Shown here piece by piece: positions 9,226-16,576 of a DNA stretch of 64,000 nt. Under the pieces are notes generated by a model. That model was not told the origin of the DNA and made no database searches. It was given only the letters and a program-made list of their open reading frames with translations. How positions within the stretch are numbered: position 1 is the stretch's first letter; each line of letters starts with the position of its first letter. This stretch comes from Litoreibacter ascidiaceicola (GTDB lineage Bacteria > Pseudomonadota > Alphaproteobacteria > Rhodobacterales > Rhodobacteraceae), in NCBI RefSeq assembly GCF_900129235.1, contig NZ_FQUV01000007.1:178955-242954 (forward strand). Direction: 5' to 3'. Made by a program: the position numbers and the translations under genes.

Positions 9226-10032
9226 ATGCGAATTCTGGCAACACTGATAACGGCACTGCTGCTGGCAACCTCTGCGCAGGCGGAAGGCGTGCTCAAGTCG
9301 CTCACATCGCTGGACGCGACCAGGGCATGGCAAGGCGTGGGCCGCATCAATCTGGGGAGCTCCGGATTTTGCACAGGCACTTTGATTGCCCCCGATCTGG
9401 TGCTGACAGCGGCGCATTGCTTCTTCGACAAGAGCGGCGCGCGCACCGACGATTCCGAAATCGAATTTCTAGCCGGGTGGCAGCACGGGCGCGCCTCTGC
9501 TTATCGCGGGGCGAAGCGGTCGGTGATCCATCCCGATTACGTCTACAAAGGTCGCGGCAATGTCGATAAAGTGTCGTCCGATCTGGCGGTGATCCAGCTG
9601 GACCAGCCGATCAAGAACCCGTCCATTCGTCCCTTCAACACGGCCGTTGAGGTGGGTCGCGGGCAGGAGGTGCAGGTCATTTCTTACGCCAAAAACCGCG
9701 AAGACTCCCCGTCCATTCAGGAAACCTGCAACGTGCTTGCTCGCGATCCGGGCGTGTATGTGACCTCCTGCGACGTGGATTTCGGCTCCTCGGGCGCGCC
9801 GATCTTTGCCATCCAGAACGGTGAGCCGGTGATCCTGTCCGTGGTCTCCGCCAAAGCCGAATGGCGCTCGCAGAAAGTGGCCCTTGGCGTGGGATTGGAT
9901 CAACGCCTGTCCGTGCTTTTGAACGAGATCGAATACAATGACGGTGTGTTTCGCCGCGTTGATACCGGCGCCTCGCGCGTAGCACTGCAATCGGGTATCC
10001 AGCCGTCCGGCGCGTTGTTTATAAAACCGTAA
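9226..10032 (+). CDS. Secreted trypsin-like serine protease
   Basis: A 268-residue protein with a signal peptide (MRILATLITALLLATSAQA). A chymotrypsin-fold domain follows: His64 in LTAAHC, Asp119 in SSDLAVIQL and Ser189 in FGSSGAPIF. The active-site motif reads GSSGA rather than the classical GDSGG. The Asp before the nucleophile is therefore absent, a variant seen in bacterial periplasmic trypsin-like proteins. It is probably periplasmic or secreted. The ATG at 9226 gives a full signal peptide. It stands alone, 266 bp after glcF and upstream of hsp20. Confidence 0.85.
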   Translation: MRILATLITALLLATSAQAEGVLKSLTSLDATRAWQGVGRINLGSSGFCTGTLIAPDLVLTAAHCFFDKSGARTDDSEIEFLAGWQHGRASAYRGAKRSVIHPDYVYKGRGNVDKVSSDLAVIQLDQPIKNPSIRPFNTAVEVGRGQEVQVISYAKNREDSPSIQETCNVLARDPGVYVTSCDVDFGSSGAPIFAIQNGEPVILSVVSAKAEWRSQKVALGVGLDQRLSVLLNEIEYNDGVFRRVDTGASRVALQSGIQPSGALFIKP

Positions 10033-10041
10033 TCGCAGGGG

Positions 10042-10070
10042 CTTGAAACCCTGAACATCCTTTCCCAAAT
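10042..10070 (+). promoter_or_regulatory. Possible heat-shock (RpoH-type) promoter of hsp20
   Basis: CTTGAA at 10042-10047, a 16-bp gap, then CCCAAAT at 10064-10070, about 100 bp upstream of the hsp20 start. The -35 element fits the alphaproteobacterial RpoH consensus; the -10 is only a partial match. The call rests mainly on its position before a heat-shock gene. CAGGG/CCCTG flanking the -35 also form a 5-bp inverted repeat. Confidence 0.35.
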
Positions 10071-10173
10071 CAATATTACTGGATGCCCGAACGGGGTTCG
10101 GTAACTGCAAACCAGGCCTGTCCATTTGGAAGGCCCGACACTGTAAACATTGCTTTTGAAAAGGATGAAAACC

Positions 10174-10623
10174 ATGCGAGCATACGATTTCGCCCCCCTT
10201 CACCGCGCCACTGTCGGATTTGACCGTGTCGCCGACCTGATGGACCGCGTGATGTCCACAGAGGTCACAAACTCCACATACCCGCCCTATAATATCGAGA
10301 AAACCGGCGACGACTCCTACCGCATCTCGGTGGCTGTCGCAGGCTTCTCCGAGGCTGACCTGACCGTCGAGCAGCGCGAAAACGCGCTCGTGGTGTCTGC
10401 CAGGAAAGCCGATGAGGGCGAGGAAAAGACCTACCTGCACCGTGGCATCGCCACCCGCGCCTTCGAGAAGCGCTTCCACCTCGCGGACCATGTCCGCGTG
10501 ACATCGGCAAACCACGCCGACGGGATGCTGCATATCGATCTGGTGCGTGAAGTGCCTGAGGCGCTGAAGCCGCGCCAGATCCAGATCAGCAAAGCATCTG
10601 ATCCCAAGGCGATCGAGGCCTAA
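10174..10623 (+). CDS. Small heat shock protein, Hsp20/IbpA family
   Basis: A 149-residue alpha-crystallin-type chaperone. It starts MRAYDFAPLHRATVGFDRV, typical of IbpA/HspH. The alpha-crystallin domain spans about residues 30-125, with YNIEKTGDDSYRISVAVAGF and the motif GIATRAFEKRFHLADHV. It holds unfolded proteins during heat stress. The start at 10174 is chosen because AAAGGA lies at 10160-10165 with good spacing; the frame is open further up to a TTG at 10150. A strong terminator follows. Confidence 0.93.
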   Translation: MRAYDFAPLHRATVGFDRVADLMDRVMSTEVTNSTYPPYNIEKTGDDSYRISVAVAGFSEADLTVEQRENALVVSARKADEGEEKTYLHRGIATRAFEKRFHLADHVRVTSANHADGMLHIDLVREVPEALKPRQIQISKASDPKAIEA

Positions 10624-10639
10624 CCCTCTCGCCTAACGG

Positions 10640-10676
10640 AAACGGCCCTACGCTCCCCAGCTGGGGCCGTTTCTAT
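10640..10676 (+). terminator. Rho-independent terminator of hsp20
   Basis: AAACGGCCC at 10640-10648 pairs with GGGCCGTTT at 10664-10672, followed by TCTATT. A second hairpin (CCCAGCTGGG) lies in the loop. Confidence 0.8.
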
Positions 10677-10751
10677 TGATGAACAGTCGCTCTGGTTTGC
10701 AGCCTTAACCCCGCATTAAGGTTAACGCGCCCCGTTACCTGCCACGCCCAT

Positions 10752-10785
10752 CGTTTCATCTTGGCAAAAATATTCGCCCCGCAGG
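10752..10785 (-). repeat. Intergenic repeat copy 2
   Basis: Reverse-strand copy of the repeat at 6469. The 24-nt tail at 10752-10775 is identical to 6481-6504, and a GC-rich hairpin (CCCTGCGGGG, read on the minus strand) precedes it. It lies just past the stop of the minus-strand gene at 10799, in the same orientation relative to that gene as copy 1 has to glcD. Confidence 0.75.
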
Positions 10786-10798
10786 GTCGGGCAGCATC

Positions 10799-11659
10799 TT
10801 AAAACCACTGCCCTGGCTCCATCAGTCCCAATTCCAGCAACTGGTTCGAATTCCACTTGAATTTCGCGGAATTCTTCCACCAGAAATGCGGGATCGCGTA
10901 CATCGACCCGGGGTTGGAGACCAAAGCCTTGGCCGTGCGGAACGAACAGATCGTGGCCGAGATGTTGTGGTGCCACGGGCAGCAATACGTGTTGTATTCC
11001 TGAAGGTTGAACGTGTGGTCGCCATTCAGCTCCAGCCCCTTGACGGCGTGGAACAGCCCGACGCGGTCGATACGGCGGCGGGCCCATGGAATATGCTCCT
11101 CGAACCGCCAGCGCAGCCCTCCGAAGAAATCCAGTTGCCGGTCCAGCGCTTCCCCGTCTTCGGTAAAGCGCGCCAGCGCATAATAGCCCGACTTGTCCAT
11201 ATAGGCGTCATCCAAACACACCGCATTGGGGTGCTTGCCAAGGTCCTTGGAATACAAATCGACCACATAGGTCATGACCGTGTGGCGCCGCTCTTCGATG
11301 TTGAACGCGATCAGCTCGCGCACATTCCGCGTCTCGCAGAACGGGAAGAACAGATATTCCGCGTTAAAGCAGTAATGCATCCAGACACCGGGAAAGAGCT
11401 TGATGACCTCGTTGGTGATGGAGGCAAAGGCGTCCTGCTCATGCACATTCGCCTCGATCAAATGTAGACCGTCGCGGTCTTCGGGCAGCAAATGGCCGGA
11501 GGCAAAGGCAAGAACCTCGCGGAAGCCCATCTTTTGAACATGCGCAATGGTGCTTTCGACCTCGGTGCCATCCTCGATAAACACGAGCGCGAATGGTCCT
11601 TTGGCCGACAGATGCGTCGGGGCGACGTCCAGAAACGCACGTAGGGAGCTGTGCCGCAT
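10799..11659 (-). CDS. Conserved protein of unknown function beside miaB
   Basis: A 286-residue protein with no signal peptide or membrane segment. It is rich in aromatic residues: FNAEYLFFPFCETRNVREL around 120-138, NLQEYNTYCCPWHHN near 220-234 and IPHFWWKNSAKFKW near 256-269. The N-terminal SAKGPFALVFIEDGTEVESTIAH resembles the first strand of a GT-A-type glycosyltransferase, and some homologues are, to my memory, annotated as glycosyltransferase family 2; I cannot confirm that from motifs. ATG at 11659 is the start. It is divergent from miaB across 113 bp. The repeat at 10752 follows its stop. Confidence 0.7.
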   Translation of the reverse strand: MRHSSLRAFLDVAPTHLSAKGPFALVFIEDGTEVESTIAHVQKMGFREVLAFASGHLLPEDRDGLHLIEANVHEQDAFASITNEVIKLFPGVWMHYCFNAEYLFFPFCETRNVRELIAFNIEERRHTVMTYVVDLYSKDLGKHPNAVCLDDAYMDKSGYYALARFTEDGEALDRQLDFFGGLRWRFEEHIPWARRRIDRVGLFHAVKGLELNGDHTFNLQEYNTYCCPWHHNISATICSFRTAKALVSNPGSMYAIPHFWWKNSAKFKWNSNQLLELGLMEPGQWF

Positions 11660-11772
11660 GCCTGTTATTCTTTCCTTTTTGCTCGCGGCTAAACTCTGTC
11701 ATTGCGCCTTGAATTGCAAGATCGCACAGGCTGCGTTATGCCCCGCCTCAACCCTTACCCCGCAGGTGTCTC

Positions 11773-13089
11773 ATGTCGAACGCTAAGAAGCTCTTTATCA
11801 AGACCTATGGCTGCCAGATGAATGTCTATGACAGCGAACGCATGGCGGAAGCCTTGGGAGCCGAAGGCTATGAGGCGACCGAGGTCATGGCCGACGCCGA
11901 TATGATCCTGCTCAACACCTGCCATATTCGTGAAAAGGCGGCCGAGAAGCTGTATTCCGATCTGGGCCGGATGCGCCCGCTGAAGGAAGACAAGCCGGAC
12001 CTGAAAATCGGCGTGGCCGGTTGCGTCGCGCAGGCCGAAGGTGCGGAAATCATGCGCCGTCAACCGATGGTCGATCTGGTCGTCGGGCCGCAAACCTACC
12101 ACCGCTTGCCCGACCTTATGGAGAAGGTGAACAAGGGCGAACAAGCGCTCGACACCGACTTCCCCGAAGAAGACAAGTTCGAGCACCTGCCCAAACGCGA
12201 AAGCAAGGCCCGCCCGTCGGCGTTCCTGACGGTGCAGGAGGGCTGCGACAAGTTCTGCGCCTTCTGCGTGGTGCCCTATACCCGCGGCGCGGAAGTCTCT
12301 CGCCCGCCGGAGCGCCTCATCGCCGAGGCGCAAAATCTGGTGGAGCGCGGAGTGCGCGAAATCACGCTGCTTGGCCAGAACGTCAACGCCTATCATGGCG
12401 AGGGTGCGGACGGCACATGGGGGCTCGCCCGTCTGATTTGGGCCTTGAATGACATCGAAGGGCTGAAACGTATCCGCTTCACCACCTCGCATCCCAACGA
12501 CATGGAAGACGCCTTGATCGAGGCGCATGGCACTTGCGACAAGCTGATGCCCTACTTGCACCTTCCTGTGCAGTCAGGGTCCGACAAAATCCTCAAGGCG
12601 ATGAACCGCAAGCACACTGCCGCCAGCTACATCGAACTGATCGACCGCATCCGCGCCGCGCGCCCTGATCTGCTGTTGTCCGGTGATTTCATCGTCGGCT
12701 TCCCCGGCGAGACCGAGGAGGATTTCGAGGCCACGCTGGACCTGGTCCGCACGGTCAATTACGGGCAGGCCTACTCGTTCAAATACTCCGCCCGTCCGGG
12801 AACACCCGCCGCTGAAAAAGCACCGGTCTCCGATGACATCGCGTCGGAGCGTTTGCAGCGTCTTCAGGCCCTCTTGTCCGAGCAGCAATACGCCGCACAG
12901 CGCGGCATGGTTGGGCGCGAGGTCGGCGTATTGTTCGAGAAGAAAGGGCGCCTTGAAGGGCAACTGGTCGGCAAATCCGACTACCTGCACGCCGTTCACT
13001 GCGACGCGCCGGAGCACATGATAGGCACCGTTCAGCGCGTGCGCATCGAGGCCAGTGTCACCAACTCGTTGAAAGGCGTGTTGGCCTAA
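11773..13089 (+). CDS. miaB: tRNA-2-methylthio-N6-dimethylallyladenosine synthase MiaB
   Basis: A 438-residue radical-SAM methylthiotransferase. The N-terminal UPF0004 domain carries cluster ligands Cys14, Cys50 and Cys84. The radical-SAM motif C158-x3-C162-x2-C165 (GCDKFCAFC) follows, and a TRAM domain ends the protein (about 375-437, [19 protein letters not shown]). It adds the methylthio group to i6A37 of tRNAs reading UNN codons. The start ATG at 11773 opens [17 protein letters not shown]. The length is normal for the family. Confidence 0.97.
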   Translation: MSNAKKLFIKTYGCQMNVYDSERMAEALGAEGYEATEVMADADMILLNTCHIREKAAEKLYSDLGRMRPLKEDKPDLKIGVAGCVAQAEGAEIMRRQPMVDLVVGPQTYHRLPDLMEKVNKGEQALDTDFPEEDKFEHLPKRESKARPSAFLTVQEGCDKFCAFCVVPYTRGAEVSRPPERLIAEAQNLVERGVREITLLGQNVNAYHGEGADGTWGLARLIWALNDIEGLKRIRFTTSHPNDMEDALIEAHGTCDKLMPYLHLPVQSGSDKILKAMNRKHTAASYIELIDRIRAARPDLLLSGDFIVGFPGETEEDFEATLDLVRTVNYGQAYSFKYSARPGTPAAEKAPVSDDIASERLQRLQALLSEQQYAAQRGMVGREVGVLFEKKGRLEGQLVGKSDYLHAVHCDAPEHMIGTVQRVRIEASVTNSLKGVLA

Positions 13090-13311
13090 GGCAGGGTTCC
13101 CATCGACCAAACTTGCCCATACGGCAGTTTTTTACGGACAATTCTGTGAAAAAACCTACGACTGTTGCTGATTCGGCAACTATATGTGGTAAAAACCTCT
13201 TTAATTAACACACAAATTTGATAGTCTTGGGCAGATATAGGTGGATGCATTGGTAACCAATCAACTGGTCGGTGCAAGAAGTTCAAGATTTACACGCAAA
13301 AGGACGAGGCA

Positions 13312-13950
13312 GTGAAACTCAATCTTTCAAAAATCCTGCGAAGCGCGTTGGGGGGATGTGCCGTTTTGGTGTCCGCTTTGGCGTTTTCGACAGTAGGCGC
13401 TTCTGCGCAGCAGCAATATATTTATACCGAAGACGGGTTCAGCCAAGGCACGGTCGCCAACGGCAAGATTGTGCGTCGCACAACCATCCGCGCGGAACGC
13501 TACATCCCGACAATCTGGGTCGATCCGGACGGGTGCGAACACTGGGTTATGGATGACGGTTTCGAAGGGTTCATGACACCCCACGTCACCCGTCAGGGCA
13601 TTCCGGTTTGCCGCCGTGGCAACACCTGTGCCGTGATGAACTCGGATCAGCTTTTTGCGACCAACCAAGCCACCATCAACGCAGCGAACAAGCGTCGCTT
13701 GCAGCAGTTCTTCCAGTCGGCAGGTGCTACGGCTTACATCATCGAAGGTCACACCGACAGCCGCGCCAGCGATGCATACAACCTGAACCTGTCTCAGCGC
13801 CGCGCGAATGCGGTTGCTCAGGTGGCCCGCTCTGTTGGGGCTCGTATCTCCGCGACACGCGGCTACGGTGAACGCGTTCCAAAAGCGTCCAACGGCACCT
13901 CACGCGGCATGGCGGCGAACCGTCGTGTTGAAATTCAGTGCATTCGCTAA
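13312..13950 (+). CDS. OmpA-family outer membrane protein with N-terminal Cys-pair module
   Basis: A 212-residue protein with GTG start (AGGACGAGG upstream) and signal peptide ending near ASAQ. Residues about 62-96 form a short module (IWVDPDGCEHW, MDDGFEGF, then IPVC) that is repeated in the next gene. The C-terminal OmpA domain (about 108-210) contains IIEGHTDSRASDAYNLNLSQRRANAV, the peptidoglycan-binding helix region. It probably tethers the outer membrane to the wall. The following lipoprotein gene starts 13 bp later, so both are likely one operon. Confidence 0.9.
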   Translation: MKLNLSKILRSALGGCAVLVSALAFSTVGASAQQQYIYTEDGFSQGTVANGKIVRRTTIRAERYIPTIWVDPDGCEHWVMDDGFEGFMTPHVTRQGIPVCRRGNTCAVMNSDQLFATNQATINAANKRRLQQFFQSAGATAYIIEGHTDSRASDAYNLNLSQRRANAVAQVARSVGARISATRGYGERVPKASNGTSRGMAANRRVEIQCIR

Positions 13951-13962
13951 GGGGACGATGAC

Positions 13963-14289
13963 ATGAAATTGACCAAACTTTTAGCAGTTGTCTCCCTCGG
14001 AGCCCTCGCCGCGTGTAGCGGTGGGTTCACTGGCGAAGGCAATGGCGGCGACAAAACCCGCGATTACTCCGGCTTGTTCGGCCGTGGCCAAAAAGACCTG
14101 AGCCAGTTGGAAGCCGGCATCTGGGTTGATCCGCGCGGCTGTGATCACTGGATCATTGATGACGGCATCGAGGGTTACCTCTCCGCCCGTCTGGACCGCA
14201 ACGGCAAGCCTGTGTGCTCCGGTGCAGCCCCTCCCGGCTACGCGACTGGCAACTACCGCGGCTCCGACGACGTGCGCGACCCGATCTAG
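13963..14289 (+). CDS. Lipoprotein sharing the Cys-pair module of the upstream OmpA protein
   Basis: A 108-residue protein with a lipoprotein signal (lipobox AAC at Cys18, in LGALAACSGG). Residues about 53-85 carry IWVDPRGCDHW, IDDGIEGY and KPVC, closely matching the module in the OmpA protein just upstream. The two therefore appear to share a small domain with two conserved cysteines, perhaps disulfide-bonded. Function unknown; an envelope partner of the OmpA protein is the natural guess. A strong terminator follows, ending the two-gene operon. Confidence 0.85.
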   Translation: MKLTKLLAVVSLGALAACSGGFTGEGNGGDKTRDYSGLFGRGQKDLSQLEAGIWVDPRGCDHWIIDDGIEGYLSARLDRNGKPVCSGAAPPGYATGNYRGSDDVRDPI

Positions 14290-14316
14290 GTGCCCTGCAT
14301 TTCTACAAATTTTGAA

Positions 14317-14345
14317 AAGGCTGCCCTCCGGGGCGGCCTTTTTCG
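14317..14345 (+). terminator. Rho-independent terminator after the OmpA/lipoprotein pair
   Basis: AAGGCTGCCC at 14317-14326, a TCCG loop, then GGGCGGCCTT at 14331-14340 and TTTC; one G-U wobble in a 10-bp stem. Confidence 0.88.
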
Positions 14346-14434
14346 TATCAGACATGTGAAACATGGCCCGCCCCCCTTGCACGCCCATGCCCGCTCATGC
14401 ACCCTTCCCATGCAACCCAACTCAGGAGAGCTCT

Positions 14435-15442
14435 TTGACCACAAGTGAATTGACCGTGGGCGCCACGGACGCGGCCCCGTCCGAAACCCTTCTGGAGTTT
14501 CCCGACAATCGGCTGCTGATTGACTTATGTGGAGAGTTCGACCGCAACCTTGCCCAAATCGAACAAGTCCTAGGCGTGCAAATCGTGCGCCGTGGCAACC
14601 AGTTGGCCGTCATGGGCGAAGCGATGGAAAAAGCCGTCTCCGTTCTGGAGGCGCTCTATGTGCGGCTGGAAGGCGGGCGCTCGGTCGAGATGGCTGATAT
14701 CGAGGCCGAAATCCGCATGGGCCGGTCTGCCGACAATACCGGTATCCGCGACGGCGACCAGATCGAGATGTTCAATGCGGGCGTCGAGATCAAAACCCGC
14801 AAGAAAACTGTCGAGCCGCGCACGCAGGCCCAGAAAGACTACGTCACCTCGCTGTTCAACAACGAGCTGGCCTTCGGCATCGGCCCCGCTGGTACCGGTA
14901 AAACCTATCTGGCCGTGGCCGTCGGCGTATCGCTGTTCATCACCGGCAAGGTCGACAAGATCATTCTGTCCCGCCCCGCCGTCGAAGCGGGGGAGCGTCT
15001 GGGCTTCCTGCCCGGTGACATGAAAGACAAGGTCGATCCTTACATGCAGCCTCTGTATGACGCGCTGAACGACTTTCTGCCCGGCAAACAAACGGCCAAG
15101 TTGATCGAGGAAAAGCGTATCGAGATCGCGCCGCTGGCCTTCATGCGGGGCCGCACGCTGTCCAACGCCTTCGTAGTGCTGGACGAGGCGCAGAACGCCA
15201 CGACCATGCAGATGAAGATGTTCCTGACCCGTTTGGGCCAAGGCTCTCGCATGGTGATCACAGGGGACCGCTCACAGGTCGACTTGCCTCGCGGTGTCCA
15301 GTCCGGCCTGCGCGAGGCCGAGACACTGATCAAGGGCGTCAAAGGGGTGTCCTTCAGCTACTTCACCGCCAAAGACGTCGTTCGCCACCCGCTCGTTGCG
15401 CGGATCATCGAAGCCTACGAGGCAGCGGAGGCCAAAGGGTAG
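14435..15442 (+). CDS. PhoH family ATPase (PhoH-like protein)
   Basis: A 335-residue protein with Walker A GPAGTGKT and Walker B FVVLDEAQNAT, the hallmarks of PhoH/YbeZ. YbeZ interacts with the rRNA-processing endonuclease YbeY and is probably an RNA-associated ATPase/helicase. The frame is open from 14363, but TTG at 14435 has AGGAGA at 14423-14428 with good spacing and gives the usual N-terminus, so I place the start there. In relatives phoH, ybeY, corC and lnt lie together; here a 9.4 kb block separates phoH from ybeY. Confidence 0.93.
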   Translation: MTTSELTVGATDAAPSETLLEFPDNRLLIDLCGEFDRNLAQIEQVLGVQIVRRGNQLAVMGEAMEKAVSVLEALYVRLEGGRSVEMADIEAEIRMGRSADNTGIRDGDQIEMFNAGVEIKTRKKTVEPRTQAQKDYVTSLFNNELAFGIGPAGTGKTYLAVAVGVSLFITGKVDKIILSRPAVEAGERLGFLPGDMKDKVDPYMQPLYDALNDFLPGKQTAKLIEEKRIEIAPLAFMRGRTLSNAFVVLDEAQNATTMQMKMFLTRLGQGSRMVITGDRSQVDLPRGVQSGLREAETLIKGVKGVSFSYFTAKDVVRHPLVARIIEAYEAAEAKG

Positions 15443-15546
15443 GCTGGGCTGCGGATGCTGGGAATGGCTGTTTTGCGCTCTTTCTAACGAACGCCGGCGG
15501 GCGATTTATTATTGGTGAATTTGGCCGTATTTAAACTTCAGCCGTT

Positions 15547-16473
15547 TCAGGCTTTGGGCAGGATCAAATCCGCGCCCGATGGTCCTTCGCAAAACGCTGC
15601 GCAGCTTTCGGCGAACATTTGAATCAGTCGTCGCTTTGGCCCCGATGCAAAGCCAAGTGAGAGGGTGACACCGCTTATGCTATCGGTGATTGGCAGGCAG
15701 CGAATGTTGCTGCCTGAATACGTCGGCACGTCCCGTGGTTTCATGTTCAAAAGGGAAATCCCAATTTTCGAGGCGACAAGTGAACGGACCATTTCCGTAG
15801 AATTGGCAGTTGCCACGATCTGAAGATCTGCGCCCCCTTGTTCAAGCAATTCCAAATAATACCCACGCGCGGCAGGCCGGTCCAAAAGGATCAGCGGTTC
15901 ACTCACAATTTGGGAGACCGTCACAGCACCATAAGCCGCTAAGGCATGGTTAGCCGGACATAAGCAATAGGTTGGTGCATAGATAAGCGATCGGGTCTCG
16001 ATCTGTGGGTTGGGCAGTTCTTCGACAAACAAGATCATATCGAATTGTCCGTCCAGCAACCCCTGTTGGATCGAGTCATTGTCACCTTCGGTGAATGTGA
16101 AAGCCACGCCGGGATAGGCTGCCAGCATTTGTGCGGCGAGCTCGGGCAAGAAGGCTGGAGCGATTGGAGCGTTGTATCCGATTGCCAAATTCCCCGAGAG
16201 GCTGGATTGCAAGTCGGAGACATCCGTCAGCAACATATCGTACCGGTCCAATAAATCATCAATGCGCCGCCCGATGTCGCGGCCCGCTGCGGTCGGAAAT
16301 ATCCCCTTGGCCCGTGCACGTGTCACGAGCGCAACGCCAAAGGCGGCTTCGGCCTTATCCAAAGCGGCTGCGATCGCAGATGGCGTCACATGGGCGGCCT
16401 CGGCCGCGTGGGTGATGCTGCCATATTTCAGTGCAGCTTGAACGTAGCGCATTGCGCGGACGGACAGTGTCAT
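15547..16473 (-). CDS. LysR-family transcriptional regulator
   Basis: A 308-residue protein with N-terminal winged HTH (about 5-65; AALKYGSITHAAEAAHVTPSAIAAALDKAEAAFG). An effector-binding domain of the LysR substrate family follows (about 92-290). It is divergent from the dehydrogenase gene at 16577, with a 103-bp gap containing a T-N11-A dyad. It therefore probably regulates that gene and itself, with a methylated amine or related compound as effector (inference). ATG start at 16473. Confidence 0.92.
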   Translation of the reverse strand: MTLSVRAMRYVQAALKYGSITHAAEAAHVTPSAIAAALDKAEAAFGVALVTRARAKGIFPTAAGRDIGRRIDDLLDRYDMLLTDVSDLQSSLSGNLAIGYNAPIAPAFLPELAAQMLAAYPGVAFTFTEGDNDSIQQGLLDGQFDMILFVEELPNPQIETRSLIYAPTYCLCPANHALAAYGAVTVSQIVSEPLILLDRPAARGYYLELLEQGGADLQIVATANSTEMVRSLVASKIGISLLNMKPRDVPTYSGSNIRCLPITDSISGVTLSLGFASGPKRRLIQMFAESCAAFCEGPSGADLILPKA

Positions 16474-16481
16474 GACTTAAC

Positions 16482-16496
16482 CTCAGATTTTTTGAG
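16482..16496. promoter_or_regulatory. Candidate LysR box
   Basis: CTCA-N7-TGAG dyad that includes T-N11-A, 9 bp upstream of the LysR-gene start and 80 bp upstream of the divergent dehydrogenase gene. Fits a LysR-type autoregulatory site; not proven. Confidence 0.45.
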
Positions 16497-16576
16497 ATAT
16501 TGCATCACATAAAACTATTTTCCAAAGGATAACGCATTTGGCAAGGTGTCGCTGACCACAGATCGGGGATCGAGTC

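Noticed and set aside
13248..13260. ATTGGT-A-ACCAAT as a third copy of the glycolate/lactate operator
   Set aside because: Half-sites match but the spacer is 1 nt rather than 11, and the downstream gene is an OmpA protein. Kept only as a possible site for another regulator.
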